DNA of 64,000 bases from Hyphomicrobiales bacterium (lineage in GTDB: Bacteria; Pseudomonadota; Alphaproteobacteria; Rhizobiales; Beijerinckiaceae): positions 1 to 64,000 of the forward strand of contig JAIXSR010000087.1 in assembly GCA_027484605.1 (NCBI GenBank), read 5' to 3'. Of this stretch, positions 18,215-26,809 are shown one piece after another. The notes below the pieces were generated by a model. The model was not told the origin of the DNA, did not search any database, and was given only the letters and a program-made list of their open reading frames with translations. Numbering within the stretch: position 1 is the first letter of the stretch; every line of letters starts with the position of its first letter. The position numbers were made by a program, and so were the translations under genes.

Positions 18215-19329
18215 GGGGCGGGTTCCATCGCAGAGGGTTGAAGGGTGGCGACAAGGCGGGCCAGAAAGTCGGGCGCACCGAAGGCCCCGGATTTCGAAAC
18301 CAGCGGCAGGCCGGCCCAGCGCCCGCCAGCAAGGCGGGAAACCGGGGCGCCCGGTTCCCATTCGCCGATCACCTCGATCCGTTCAACCCCGAGCGGTGCC
18401 ATCAGGCCGCGCAGGGTCTCCCCGCCGCTGACAAAAAGCGCGCCCGGGCTTGGCATCCGGGCGACGAGCGATCCGAAGATCGCGGCGATCCGTCGCTGCG
18501 CCGCCGGCCTGTCCAGCCCCGCCGGCAGGCGGCAGCAGGCGAAGGCGCAGCCATTCCGCGCGAGCGTGCGGACCAGGTCTGCGCATTCCTCGACCGCTTG
18601 GTCAGATAATTCGACCGTCCGGTCAGGCAATCCCGCCAATTGGCCCCGCATGACCGGATGATCAGTCCCGACCAGACCGAGCAGCGGCCCCGGAAGCGGC
18701 GGCGGCGCATCCGGCCTGCTGCCGAGCGCGCGGCCGAGGGCAGCGGCGAGCCCTCCGGAACCGACCCAGAGGACCGGGGCCGGCTGTGCAAGCACCGCCC
18801 GGACGATCCGGTCGAGCTCGGCATCAGTCTCGGCATCGAACAGCGACAGGCCGGGAAGCGCCGGATCGCCCGGCTGGCGGAAAGCGGGCGCCAGCCCTGC
18901 TGCGGCGAGGCTCGCGGCCAGGTCCTCTCCGGTCGGCCGCCAGAGGCCGGCAATCCGCAGAAGCTGCCGGCCGCCGCGGGTGATCCGCCCTTGTGCGGGC
19001 AGGGCCGGTGCGATCACCACCCGGACGAAAGGGAGCGCCCGGACGAGGGCCGCGAGTTCGGCGCCGGCATGGCCCCGCAGCAGGCTGTCAAGCTTGAGGA
19101 GGCTGAGCCGGCCCGGCTGCGGGGCGAGATGCCCGGACCAGCCGGCGACCCGCGCCGCGGCTTCTTCCGGCCCGGCCTCGCGCGTATTTGTATCAAGAAC
19201 CGGACAGGTCCCTTCCGGCCGGATGCCGACCGCCAGCGGGCCGAACGCGCCGACAAGGCCGGCGGCGCTGTCGAGCGCGCCGGTCATGTCGTCGGCCATC
19301 AGCCGCAGGCTGTCATATCCATGGGACAT
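18211..19329 (-). CDS. DUF1537 four-carbon-acid sugar kinase
   Basis: A 372-residue ATP-dependent kinase of the four-carbon acid sugar kinase family (DUF1537). The N-terminal substrate domain begins with MADDMTGALDSAAG (residues 11-24), a hallmark of the family; the C-terminal nucleotide domain holds VSGGETLRGL near residue 300. It is shorter than many members (about 400-430). Known relatives phosphorylate D-threonate, L-threonate or D-erythronate, producing the 4-phosphate used by PdxA2, which is encoded immediately downstream with a 4-bp overlap. It follows the HpcH/HpaI aldolase gene by 3 bp. Confidence 0.9.
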   Translation of the reverse strand: MSHGYDSLRLMADDMTGALDSAAGLVGAFGPLAVGIRPEGTCPVLDTNTREAGPEEAAARVAGWSGHLAPQPGRLSLLKLDSLLRGHAGAELAALVRALPFVRVVIAPALPAQGRITRGGRQLLRIAGLWRPTGEDLAASLAAAGLAPAFRQPGDPALPGLSLFDAETDAELDRIVRAVLAQPAPVLWVGSGGLAAALGRALGSRPDAPPPLPGPLLGLVGTDHPVMRGQLAGLPDRTVELSDQAVEECADLVRTLARNGCAFACCRLPAGLDRPAAQRRIAAIFGSLVARMPSPGALFVSGGETLRGLMAPLGVERIEVIGEWEPGAPVSRLAGGRWAGLPLVSKSGAFGAPDFLARLVATLQPSAMEPAP

Positions 19330-19332
19330 GCC

Positions 19333-20097
19333 TCAGCCCCGGAGGCGCTTCACGAGGCCGAGCGTGGCATTGCGGATGAAGACGGCATCGGTGGCGAAGC
19401 TGATGAAATCGACACCCTCGGCAAGGCGCCGCCGGAATTCGTCCTCGTTGCCAGTGAGGTAGCCGCAGGGCTTGCCGATGGCCTTCAGGCGCCGGAACCC
19501 GTCATCGATGGCCGCCTGGACCTCCGGATGCTGGGGATTGCCGATATGCCCCATCGAGGCGGCAAGATCGGACGGTCCGATGAAGACCGCATCGACGCCA
19601 TCGACCGCCGCGATGGCCTCGATCCGGGCCAGTGCGCCGGCGCTCTCGATCTGCACGATCACGCAAAGCTCGGCCTCGGCCGCAGCAAAATAGGCCGGCG
19701 TCAGCCCGTAATTCGCCGCCCGCGAGGCGCCGGACACGCCGCGCACGCCTTTCGGCGGGAAACGCGTATGCGCCACGGCCGCGCGGGCTTCCTCCGCATT
19801 CTCGACATAGGGGATCAGCAGGGTCTGTGCGCCCTGGTCGAGCAGCCGCTTGATCGTGACCATGTCGTTCCAGGCGGGCCGGACAAGGGCCGGCAGGCCG
19901 GCCCCGGCAATCGCCCGGAGATGGTCGATCACGTCGGGCAACTCGATCGGCGAATGTTCGGTATCGACCAGCACCCAGTCGAAGCCGCAGGCCGCCAGCA
20001 TCTCGGTCAGGGCCGGCGAGCCGAAGGTCGCGAAGAAGCCGATCTGCTGCTGCCGCCCGAGGCGCTGCTTGAAGAGGTTGCGGGGATGCTCGGTCAT
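19333..20097 (-). CDS. HpcH/HpaI family class II aldolase
   Basis: A 254-residue metal-dependent pyruvate-type aldolase. The motifs VLVDTEHSPIEL (near residue 40), ALVRPAWND and VQIESAGALARIEAI with FIGPSDLAASMG match 4-hydroxy-2-oxoheptanedioate/2-keto-3-deoxy-L-rhamnonate aldolases, including the Arg, the catalytic His and the Glu/Asp metal ligands. It would split a 2-keto-hydroxyacid into pyruvate and an aldehyde. I chose the ATG at 20097 with AGGAACGG upstream. With a kinase and PdxA2 in the same operon, it may handle a side branch, for example a ketodeoxy acid; which aldehyde is formed is unknown. Confidence 0.9.
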   Translation of the reverse strand: MTEHPRNLFKQRLGRQQQIGFFATFGSPALTEMLAACGFDWVLVDTEHSPIELPDVIDHLRAIAGAGLPALVRPAWNDMVTIKRLLDQGAQTLLIPYVENAEEARAAVAHTRFPPKGVRGVSGASRAANYGLTPAYFAAAEAELCVIVQIESAGALARIEAIAAVDGVDAVFIGPSDLAASMGHIGNPQHPEVQAAIDDGFRRLKAIGKPCGYLTGNEDEFRRRLAEGVDFISFATDAVFIRNATLGLVKRLRG

Positions 20098-20128
20098 GGC
20101 CTGTTCCGTTCCTGCTGGGGCCGCCACG

Positions 20129-20947
20129 CTAGCGCGCGACGGAGAGGGTGTTGAAGCTGAGCGTGATCGCGCGGGTCAGTTCCCCGGCCACGCGCAAAAC
20201 ATCCGGCACGGCCCGGGCCGCGAAGGCCTCCATCGAGGCGCGCTCGGCATGGATTGTCAGGCTGACGCCCGCGACTGGGTTGCCGTCGGTATCGGTGATC
20301 GCCGCCGCCACCGTGCGGAGGCCATAGGCATTCTCGCCGTCGGACAGGGCATAGCCCCGGGCCCGGACCTCGACGAGCCGGGCGAGGATGGCATCGAGAT
20401 CGACCAGGGTCCGCTCCGACAGGCGCACCCGGTTGGATTGCTCGAGGATTTCCCGTTGCCGGGCCACCGGCATGCAGGCCAGCAGCACATGGCCGAGTGC
20501 CGCGCCATAGGCGCCTGTCCGGCTGCCGGCGCGGCGGTCGAGGTTGAGCTGCGGCAATTCCACCTGTGCCCGCTCGACATAGACGACATCCGGCCCGTCC
20601 AGCATGCCCAGCGAGGCCGCATCGGCGATCTCCGGCACCAGGTCCTGGAGGAGCGGCCGCGCCAGCATCTTGAGATCTGCCCGGGCGAGGGGCGTATAGC
20701 CGAGCTCGAGGCATTTCAGCGTCATCCGGTAGCGTCGGCTGTGCGGCACGGCGGCGAGATAGCCGAGATGGCAGAGCGTATGGACCAGCCGAAACGAGGT
20801 GCCGCGATCGAGCAGCGCCCGCTGCGCGATTTCGGAGATCGTGAGTTCCGGCAACCGCGCATCGAAGGCCTTCAGCACAGCGAAGGCCTTCACCACGGAT
20901 TGTACGAAATTCTTGGGGTTGTCCTCGGTCGCCTTGTCGTCGCGCAT
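20129..20947 (-). CDS. IclR-family regulator of the sugar-acid operon
   Basis: A 272-residue regulator with an N-terminal winged helix (about residues 10-75: AVLKAFDARLPELTISEIAQR and a Gly-Thr-Ser-Phe-Arg recognition region) and a C-terminal GAF-like IclR effector domain. It is embedded in the operon it probably regulates, between the SDR and aldolase genes. A perfect palindrome at 22743-22762, ahead of the first operon gene, is a plausible target. The effector is likely an operon substrate; not shown by sequence. Confidence 0.88.
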   Translation of the reverse strand: MRDDKATEDNPKNFVQSVVKAFAVLKAFDARLPELTISEIAQRALLDRGTSFRLVHTLCHLGYLAAVPHSRRYRMTLKCLELGYTPLARADLKMLARPLLQDLVPEIADAASLGMLDGPDVVYVERAQVELPQLNLDRRAGSRTGAYGAALGHVLLACMPVARQREILEQSNRVRLSERTLVDLDAILARLVEVRARGYALSDGENAYGLRTVAAAITDTDGNPVAGVSLTIHAERASMEAFAARAVPDVLRVAGELTRAITLSFNTLSVAR

Positions 20948-20971
20948 GGTCGGGTCCGTTGCTTGTCGTTC

Positions 20972-21658
20972 TCAGAGCGAGGAGCCGCCGCAGATCGTCA
21001 GCACCTGCCCGGTAATCGCCCCGGCCTCCCGCGAGAGCAGGAAGGCCACGGCAGCCGCCACTTCCTCCGGCTGGATCAGGCGTCCGATCGGCGGCGTCTT
21101 CACCGCGATATCGGCGCGCGAGGGGTCCTGCAGCATCGGCGTCGCCGTCGCGGCCGGCGCCACGACATTGGCGGTGATGCCGCGGGGGGCGAGTTCGATC
21201 GCCCAGGAACGCACCATCCCGACCAGTGCCGCCTTGGTGGCGGCATATTGGCTGCGACCGGCCGCGCCATTCGCGGTCCGGCTGCCAAGCAGGACGATGC
21301 GGCCGCCTTCGCCCATGCCCGGCACAAGGGCATTGGCGAGGTCCTCGGCCGCCGCGACATGGAGCTGCCACATCGCTGCCCGCGCTTCCGGATCAAGCTG
21401 GCCCAGCATGCCGCCCCGCAGCAGGCCGGCTGCATGGACGAGGGCATCCATCGGGCCAAGCCCGGCCAGCGCCCGCTGCCGTTCCGATGGAGCGGAGAGA
21501 TCGCAGGCCCGGCCCGCAAAGGCGGGATGGCCGATTCCGGCCGGGCGGCGCGACAGGCCGGTTACCCGCCAGCCCTCCGCCAGAAGGCGTTGGGCGATGG
21601 CGGCGCCGATCCCGGAACTCGCGCCCGTCACGAGGGCATGGCGCTGGCGTGCCGGCAT
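20972..21658 (-). CDS. SDR-family oxidoreductase
   Basis: A 228-residue short-chain dehydrogenase. It shows the cofactor motif TGASSGIGAAIA near residue 10, a catalytic Ser in LLGSRTANGA near 128, and the YAATK active site (Tyr/Lys) near 141-145. It is short, ending at ICGGSSL right after the cofactor-fold core. Its start codon overlaps the TTT protein stop (ATGA). In this operon it may oxidise a hydroxyl of the imported acid before cleavage or phosphorylation. NAD or NADP preference is not clear. Confidence 0.88.
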   Translation of the reverse strand: MPARQRHALVTGASSGIGAAIAQRLLAEGWRVTGLSRRPAGIGHPAFAGRACDLSAPSERQRALAGLGPMDALVHAAGLLRGGMLGQLDPEARAAMWQLHVAAAEDLANALVPGMGEGGRIVLLGSRTANGAAGRSQYAATKAALVGMVRSWAIELAPRGITANVVAPAATATPMLQDPSRADIAVKTPPIGRLIQPEEVAAAVAFLLSREAGAITGQVLTICGGSSL

Positions 21659-22647
21659 CAGCTGGGCTGGTAGTTGATCAGCTTCAGCAATTCGCCGGTC
21701 CGCGCGACCTCGGACTTGATGAAGGCGCGCGTCTCCTCGATGCTCTCGGCAACCGGCTCGATCAGGGTCGCCCGGAGCCGCTCGGCCGTGGCCGGATCCT
21801 TCATCGTCGCCTGGATCATGGCATTGACCTTCTCCTGGATGGCGCGGGGCGTGCCCTTGGGCGCCCAGATCCCGTACCAGGAATTGAACACGAAATCGGG
21901 CACTCCGCCTTCGGAAATGGTCGGCACCTCCGGCGCCAGCACGGACCGCGTCTTCGAGGCAATGCCGAGCGCCTTGATCGTGCCGCCCTTGGCCTGCGGC
22001 AGCAGGGCGAAGGACGGGTCGATCAGCAATTGCACCGCACCGCTCATCAGATCCTGCAGGGCGGGAACCGTACCGCGATATGGCACGAGATTGATGTTCA
22101 GCCCCGCCCGGCGGAGGAAATCGACCGTCGCGAGATGGCCGGCCGAACCGAGCGAGGAAATCGCGAAGGAGAACTCACCCGGCTTTTCCCTGGCGGATTT
22201 CAGCAGCTCGGCCAGGGTGTTCTCCGGCCGCTGCTTCGACATGACCAGCACCAGCGGGGCCACTGCCGTGCGCGAGATCGCCTCGAGATCCACTTCGGGG
22301 TCGAAGGTGGCGGCCTTGAGCACCTTCGGCATCACCGCCGTGTTGAAGGCGCTGGCCAGCAAGGTGTAGCCGTCGGGTTCGGCGCGGATCACCTCGTTGG
22401 TGCCGATCAGGCCAGCTCCGCCGACCTTGTTCTCGGTGATCGAGGTCGCGCCCATCGTTTCCTGCAGGCGCTGGGAAACCAGCCGGCCCAGCGCGTCATT
22501 CGCCGCGCCGGGCGGCCAGGGGACAATCACCTTGATCGTCTTGCTCTTGTCGGGCCAGGCGGCCTGGGCTTGCGCCGCAGGCAGACCACCCAAGGCGGCC
22601 ATGCCGCCAGCCGCGCCCAACGCGGTCAGGAAATCGCGCCGTTTCAT
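21658..22647 (-). CDS. TTT-family (Bug) binding protein, sugar-acid operon
   Basis: A 329-residue periplasmic binding protein of the tripartite tricarboxylate transporter family. A signal peptide starts MKRRDFLTALGAAGGMAALGG (an RR signal) with cleavage near AQAAWP; the mature part has IKVIVPWPPGAANDALGR and VGGAGLIGTNEVIRAEPDGYT, matching the family. It is the first gene of the leftward operon and presumably captures the operon substrate. As with the first TTT protein in the window, no TctA/TctB genes are nearby. Confidence 0.92.
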   Translation of the reverse strand: MKRRDFLTALGAAGGMAALGGLPAAQAQAAWPDKSKTIKVIVPWPPGAANDALGRLVSQRLQETMGATSITENKVGGAGLIGTNEVIRAEPDGYTLLASAFNTAVMPKVLKAATFDPEVDLEAISRTAVAPLVLVMSKQRPENTLAELLKSAREKPGEFSFAISSLGSAGHLATVDFLRRAGLNINLVPYRGTVPALQDLMSGAVQLLIDPSFALLPQAKGGTIKALGIASKTRSVLAPEVPTISEGGVPDFVFNSWYGIWAPKGTPRAIQEKVNAMIQATMKDPATAERLRATLIEPVAESIEETRAFIKSEVARTGELLKLINYQPS

Positions 22648-22742
22648 CCTCGTCGTTCCTCTCCGGGTCTCTGGCCGAATACGGGTTCGGCTCTCTTCTC
22701 AGGGGCCGCGCCGGCGAGCCGGGCGGTGGTCAGTTGATCGGA

Positions 22743-22762
22743 ATGCGAACATTAATTCGCAT
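22743..22762. promoter_or_regulatory. Palindromic operator-like site upstream of the sugar-acid operon
   Basis: Perfect inverted repeat ATGCGAA-N6-TTCGCAT, 96 bp ahead of the TTT gene and 55 bp after the LacI stop. It is AT-richer than its surroundings. It suits a dimeric regulator such as the IclR encoded in the operon or the LacI encoded just upstream. Confidence 0.5.
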
Positions 22763-22816
22763 GATGAATATTCGCGCGGATTCCCGGGCGCGTCAAGCCG
22801 AGGCGGGGCCAGTGGT

Positions 22817-23866
22817 TCAGCTGCGCGGCAGGTTCTCGCGGGTGACAAGCTCGATCACCAGCGGCTCGATTTCGGTTTCGGGCGGCCGGCCTTCGCGCAG
22901 GTTGGCGAAGATCCGGATCGCGTTCGACACGGTCTTCTCATGGCTCTGGTTGAGCACGAAATCCATCGTGCCTTCCTCGAGCATCTGGCGGGCATCAGGC
23001 GAGAGCGCATGCCCGACAAAAACGATGCGCCGGTGAAGGCTCATCTCGCGGATGGCGCGGGCAATCCCGCTCGGCGCCCCGCCGATATTGTAGATCCCGA
23101 CAAGATCCGGGTGGCGCAGCAGCAATTCGCGCGCCGCACGGTAATTCTCGGCCGCATCGTCATGGCCCTCCCGCAGGTCCACCACGGACAGGCTCGGGAA
23201 GCGTTCCGCGATCAGCGCCCGGAAGCCGAGATCGCGATCGCGATGGGCGCGGTAGAGCCGCGAGCCGGCAATCAGCCCGATCTGGCCGGTCTCGGCCTTC
23301 GACATCTGTCCGATCAGCAGGGCGGCCGTCCGCCCGGCTGCGAGGTTGTCAAGGCCGAGATAGGCCGTGCGGTCCGAATCCGGCAGGTCGGAGACGAGCG
23401 TCAGGACCGGCTTTCCGGCAAGGATCGTGCGCGCGGCAGCCGCACGCACGGCATCATGGTCAAGCGCCATGAAGGCAATCCCGTCCGAGCGGCGGGCATG
23501 GTGGAGAACCGCTTCGGCCAGCGCATCGGCGTTGAAGCTCTCGACGAAGACACAGCGGCAGGTAACATTGTAGGTGCGGTACTGGTCATGCGGGCGGGCA
23601 ATATAGGCGCCGAGCATCCGCAGGTAGCGGTTGGTGCCGGAGGGCAGGATGAAGGTCAGCCGCATCGGCTTGGGGCGAAGGGCGGAATACAGATCCTCCT
23701 CGGGCAGGTAGTGCAGCTCCCGCGCCGCCGCGACGACGCGCTCCGCCGTGGCGCTGCGCACATGGGTCCGGCGGTTCAGCACCCGGTCCACCGTGGCCGG
23801 TGACACACCGGCCAGGGCCGCGACATCACGCGCATGAGGGCGTTTCGGGGGGGAGGGCGTGTTCAT
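22817..23866 (-). CDS. LacI-family regulator
   Basis: A 349-residue repressor with the LacI HTH ARDVAALAGVSPATVDRVLN near residues 11-30, hinge region, and a periplasmic-binding-protein-like sensor domain. I start it at the ATG at 23864-23866; a TTG immediately before is also in frame. It is divergent from the dctPQM-VOC-RuBisCO-like operon and 169 bp upstream of the leftward sugar-acid operon, so it could regulate either one. Tandem TCATCAAAA repeats overlap its start. Its ligand is probably a sugar or sugar acid. Confidence 0.9.
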   Translation of the reverse strand: MNTPSPPKRPHARDVAALAGVSPATVDRVLNRRTHVRSATAERVVAAARELHYLPEEDLYSALRPKPMRLTFILPSGTNRYLRMLGAYIARPHDQYRTYNVTCRCVFVESFNADALAEAVLHHARRSDGIAFMALDHDAVRAAAARTILAGKPVLTLVSDLPDSDRTAYLGLDNLAAGRTAALLIGQMSKAETGQIGLIAGSRLYRAHRDRDLGFRALIAERFPSLSVVDLREGHDDAAENYRAARELLLRHPDLVGIYNIGGAPSGIARAIREMSLHRRIVFVGHALSPDARQMLEEGTMDFVLNQSHEKTVSNAIRIFANLREGRPPETEIEPLVIELVTRENLPRS

Positions 23867-23881
23867 CAAAAATCATCAAAA
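23863..23881. promoter_or_regulatory. Tandem TCATCAAAA repeats between lacI-type gene and dctP
   Basis: TCATCAAAA occurs at 23863-23871 and again at 23873-23881, a 10-bp (one helical turn) direct repeat. It covers the start codon of the LacI gene. Direct repeats are not the usual LacI operator form, so its role is uncertain. Confidence 0.3.
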
Positions 23882-23974
23882 CATAGGCGTTGAAACATGG
23901 CCAGCCCCGCCGCACCCTTCCGCAAGATCAGGCCCGGCACAAAGATCGGGTTGCAAGCCGCCCCGGAGGAAACC

Positions 23975-24994
23975 ATGACCGAATTGACCTCACTCACGCG
24001 TGCCAGCTTCCTGCGTCTGGCTGCCGGCGCCTCGCTGGCCGGGCTCGGCGGGTCTCTCGCCCGCGCCCAGGCCCCGGTGGAACTGCGCTATGGCCATATG
24101 AACCCGCCTTCCAGCGCTGCCGGGATCCAGGCCCAGATGCTGGCCGACGAGATCGCGAAGAACAGTGCCGGCGGTGTCAAGGTCACGGTCTATCCCTCCT
24201 CGCAGCTCGGGAAGCTGCAGGAGCTCGCCGAAGCCGTCTCCACCGGCAGCATCGCGTTGTCCCACAACACCGCCGCGGGGATCGGTTCGCTCTACGAGCC
24301 CTTCGGCGCGCTCGATACGCCCTATCTCTACAAGGACTTCGCCCATCTCATGCGGGTGATGGACGTCAACGGCCCGGTGCTGAAGGTGCTCAACGAGGGG
24401 TTGATCAAGGCCGCCGGCGTTCGCGTGCTCTACGCCTATTACTTCGGCACGCGGCATCTCACTGCCAACAAGGCGATCCGCGAGCCGGCCGATCTTGCGG
24501 GCATGAAGATCCGGGCGATTCCGTTCCCGATCTACAATACCGCCGTGCAGGGCCTCGGCGCGGTGCCGATCCCGGTGGACTGGTCGGAAGTGCCGACCGC
24601 TCTGGCCACCGGCACGGTCAACGGGCAGGAGAACCCGGCCAACGTGATCCTCTCCTCGAAGCTCTATGAAACCCAGTCGCATATGATGCTGACCGGGCAT
24701 ATCATGAATGCCCAGCTCATCGTCATGAACGAGCGTGTCTGGCAGCGCATGACGCCGGCCCAGCGCGACGCGATCTCCGCTGCTGCCGCCAAGGTGTCGA
24801 AGGAGGCCTCGGAAATGGTCCGCAAGACCGAATCCGAGGAGATCGAGAAGCTCAAGGGCCTGAAGATGACGGTGATCGGCCCGGCGGAAGGGCTCAAGGT
24901 CGATGCGTTCCGTGCCTCGGTGGGCAAGCTGGTGCAGGAGCGCTTCGGCGCCAAATTCGCCGATCTCTACAAGCAGGTCGCGGCGCTGGGCTGA
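23975..24994 (+). CDS. dctP: TRAP transporter solute-binding protein DctP
   Basis: A 339-residue periplasmic TRAP binding protein. The signal peptide runs to about ARAQA (residue 31). The mature part begins VELRYGHMNPPSS and has LGKLQELAEAVSTGSIAL, RVLYAYYFGTRHLTANKAIREPADL with the conserved Arg that binds the substrate carboxylate, and the VNGQENP segment. The start at 23975 follows GGAGGA at 23965-23970. It leads the dctPQM-VOC-RuBisCO-like-kinase operon; an organic acid such as an aldonate is the likely cargo. Confidence 0.94.
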   Translation: MTELTSLTRASFLRLAAGASLAGLGGSLARAQAPVELRYGHMNPPSSAAGIQAQMLADEIAKNSAGGVKVTVYPSSQLGKLQELAEAVSTGSIALSHNTAAGIGSLYEPFGALDTPYLYKDFAHLMRVMDVNGPVLKVLNEGLIKAAGVRVLYAYYFGTRHLTANKAIREPADLAGMKIRAIPFPIYNTAVQGLGAVPIPVDWSEVPTALATGTVNGQENPANVILSSKLYETQSHMMLTGHIMNAQLIVMNERVWQRMTPAQRDAISAAAAKVSKEASEMVRKTESEEIEKLKGLKMTVIGPAEGLKVDAFRASVGKLVQERFGAKFADLYKQVAALG

Positions 24995-25015
24995 GCCCGG
25001 CCGGGGGAGTTCACG

Positions 25016-25522
25016 ATGACCGGGTTTCTGGAGCGCTCGGCGGGCCTCGTCGAAAGCGTGGCGCGGATCTGCGAGCGCATGGCCATCGGCGCGCTCTTCA
25101 TCATGACCGCGCTGGTGACGGCGCAGATCGTGGGGCGCGAGATCCTCAGCCTCGGCCTGCCGGGCGTCGAGGAGCTGGCACGCTGGTCGGGCCTGTGCCT
25201 CGTCTATTTCGCGGTGCCGCTGCTCTTCCTCGAATGCCGGCATGTCAGCGTGGACATGTTCCTTGTCAAGCTGCGCGGCCCCCTGCGCAAGGGCATCGAC
25301 ATCGCGCTGGAATGCCTGACCGTGGCCTTCACGCTCGCCTTCCTTGTCGGCGGCTGGTTCTTCATGCAGCGCGCCGGCAAGTTCTCGACGCCGGCGCTGG
25401 GCATGCCGAACCTGCTCTTCTATGCGCCGGTCCTGTTCGGCATGGCACTCAGCATGCTTGCCGGGCTTGTCCGGGTCTACCGCACCATTCTTGCGCCGGC
25501 GGGGGAGTCCAAGCCATGCTGA
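25016..25522 (+). CDS. dctQ: TRAP transporter small permease DctQ
   Basis: A 168-residue inner-membrane protein with four predicted helices (about residues 20-40, 60-80, 95-115, 135-155), typical of DctQ. It contains the motif GVEELARWSGLCLVYFAVP of the family. It starts 21 bp after dctP with GGGGGAG as RBS and overlaps dctM by 7 bp. It forms the membrane complex with DctM. Confidence 0.92.
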   Translation: MTGFLERSAGLVESVARICERMAIGALFIMTALVTAQIVGREILSLGLPGVEELARWSGLCLVYFAVPLLFLECRHVSVDMFLVKLRGPLRKGIDIALECLTVAFTLAFLVGGWFFMQRAGKFSTPALGMPNLLFYAPVLFGMALSMLAGLVRVYRTILAPAGESKPC

Positions 25523-26796
25523 GCCTCACTGTGCTCTTCCTGTTCCTGGCGCTCACCCTGATCGGCGCCCCGATCGCCGTGGCCATGGGCTTCTCGGCGG
25601 CCTTCGTGATCTGGTGGGGCGATTTCCCGCTGACCGTGATCGCGCAGCGTTCGGTCAACGCGCTCGATTCCGCCCCGCTTCTTGCGGTGCCGCTTTTCAT
25701 CTTCGCCGCGGCGCTTTTCAACGAAAGTGGCGTCACCAACCATCTCTTCGCGCTGGTAAGGCTGATCGTCGGCCGGATCCGCGGCGGCCTCGGCCATGTG
25801 ACCGTGCTGACCAACCTCATCTTTTCCGGGATTTCCGGCGCGGCCCTTGCCGATATCGGCGCGCTGGGCGGAACCCAGATCCGCCTGATGCGCGAGCAGG
25901 GATACAAGGACGAATTCGCTGCGGGCATCACCATGGCAGCGGCGACGATCGGGCCGATCTTCCCGCCTTCCATCCCGCTCATCATCTTCGCTACGGCTGC
26001 GGAGGTTTCGGCGGTGAAGCTGCTTCTGGCCGGCGTGGTGCCGGCACTGATCATCGCCGCCATCCTCATGATCCAGATCGCCGTCATGGCGCGCACACAA
26101 AACCTGCCGAAGGATACGATCGCCTTTTCCTGGGCCTCGCTCTTCCGGACGGGGCTGGTGGCCATGCCGGCGCTGCTGGCGCCGGTCATCCTGATTGGCG
26201 GGCTGGTCAGCGGCATTTTCGGGCCCACCGAGGTCGCAGCTGTCTGTGTGGTCTATGCCCTGTTCCTCGGCACCCTTGTCTACCGCGAACTGACCCTCGA
26301 GAAGACGATCCGCGCCGCGCGGGAAACCGTGCATTCCACGGCTGGGGTGCTCTTCATCGTTGCCTCGGCAGCGCTCTTCGCCTGGGTCTTCACCATCGAA
26401 AGGGTGCCGACCCTCGCTTCCGAATTCCTGCTTGCGCTCTCGACCAACCCGCTCGTGCTGCTGCTGATCGTGAACGGCCTGCTTCTTGTGGTGGGGATGA
26501 TCCTCGAATCCATCGCGGCCATTCTGATCCTCGCGCCGATCCTCACGCCGGCCCTGATGAAGGCGGGCGTCGATCCGGTCCATCTCGGGCTGGTCGTCGT
26601 GCTGAACCTGATGATCGGCCTGCTCACGCCGCCTGTCGGCATGAGCCTCTACATGGTGTCGATCGTGGGGAAGATGCCGCTACAGCGCGTCATTTCCGGG
26701 GCGATCCCGTTCCTCATTCCCCTGGTCATCGCGCTGCTCGTTGTCACCTTCTGGCCGGCTGCCGTGACCTTCCTTCCCAACCTGATCCTGAAATGA
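25516..26796 (+). CDS. dctM: TRAP transporter large permease DctM
   Basis: A 426-residue polytopic membrane protein of the DctM family, using a sodium gradient in known members to move the substrate delivered by DctP. It has LLAVPLFIFAAALF, FSGISGAALADIGALG, and GPIFPPSIPLIIFA segments characteristic of the family. The ATG at 25516 lies inside dctQ, with GGGGGAG at 25501-25507 as RBS. It precedes the VOC gene by 13 bp. Confidence 0.94.
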   Translation: MLSLTVLFLFLALTLIGAPIAVAMGFSAAFVIWWGDFPLTVIAQRSVNALDSAPLLAVPLFIFAAALFNESGVTNHLFALVRLIVGRIRGGLGHVTVLTNLIFSGISGAALADIGALGGTQIRLMREQGYKDEFAAGITMAAATIGPIFPPSIPLIIFATAAEVSAVKLLLAGVVPALIIAAILMIQIAVMARTQNLPKDTIAFSWASLFRTGLVAMPALLAPVILIGGLVSGIFGPTEVAAVCVVYALFLGTLVYRELTLEKTIRAARETVHSTAGVLFIVASAALFAWVFTIERVPTLASEFLLALSTNPLVLLLIVNGLLLVVGMILESIAAILILAPILTPALMKAGVDPVHLGLVVVLNLMIGLLTPPVGMSLYMVSIVGKMPLQRVISGAIPFLIPLVIALLVVTFWPAAVTFLPNLILK

Positions 26797-26809
26797 CGAG
26801 GAATTTCCC

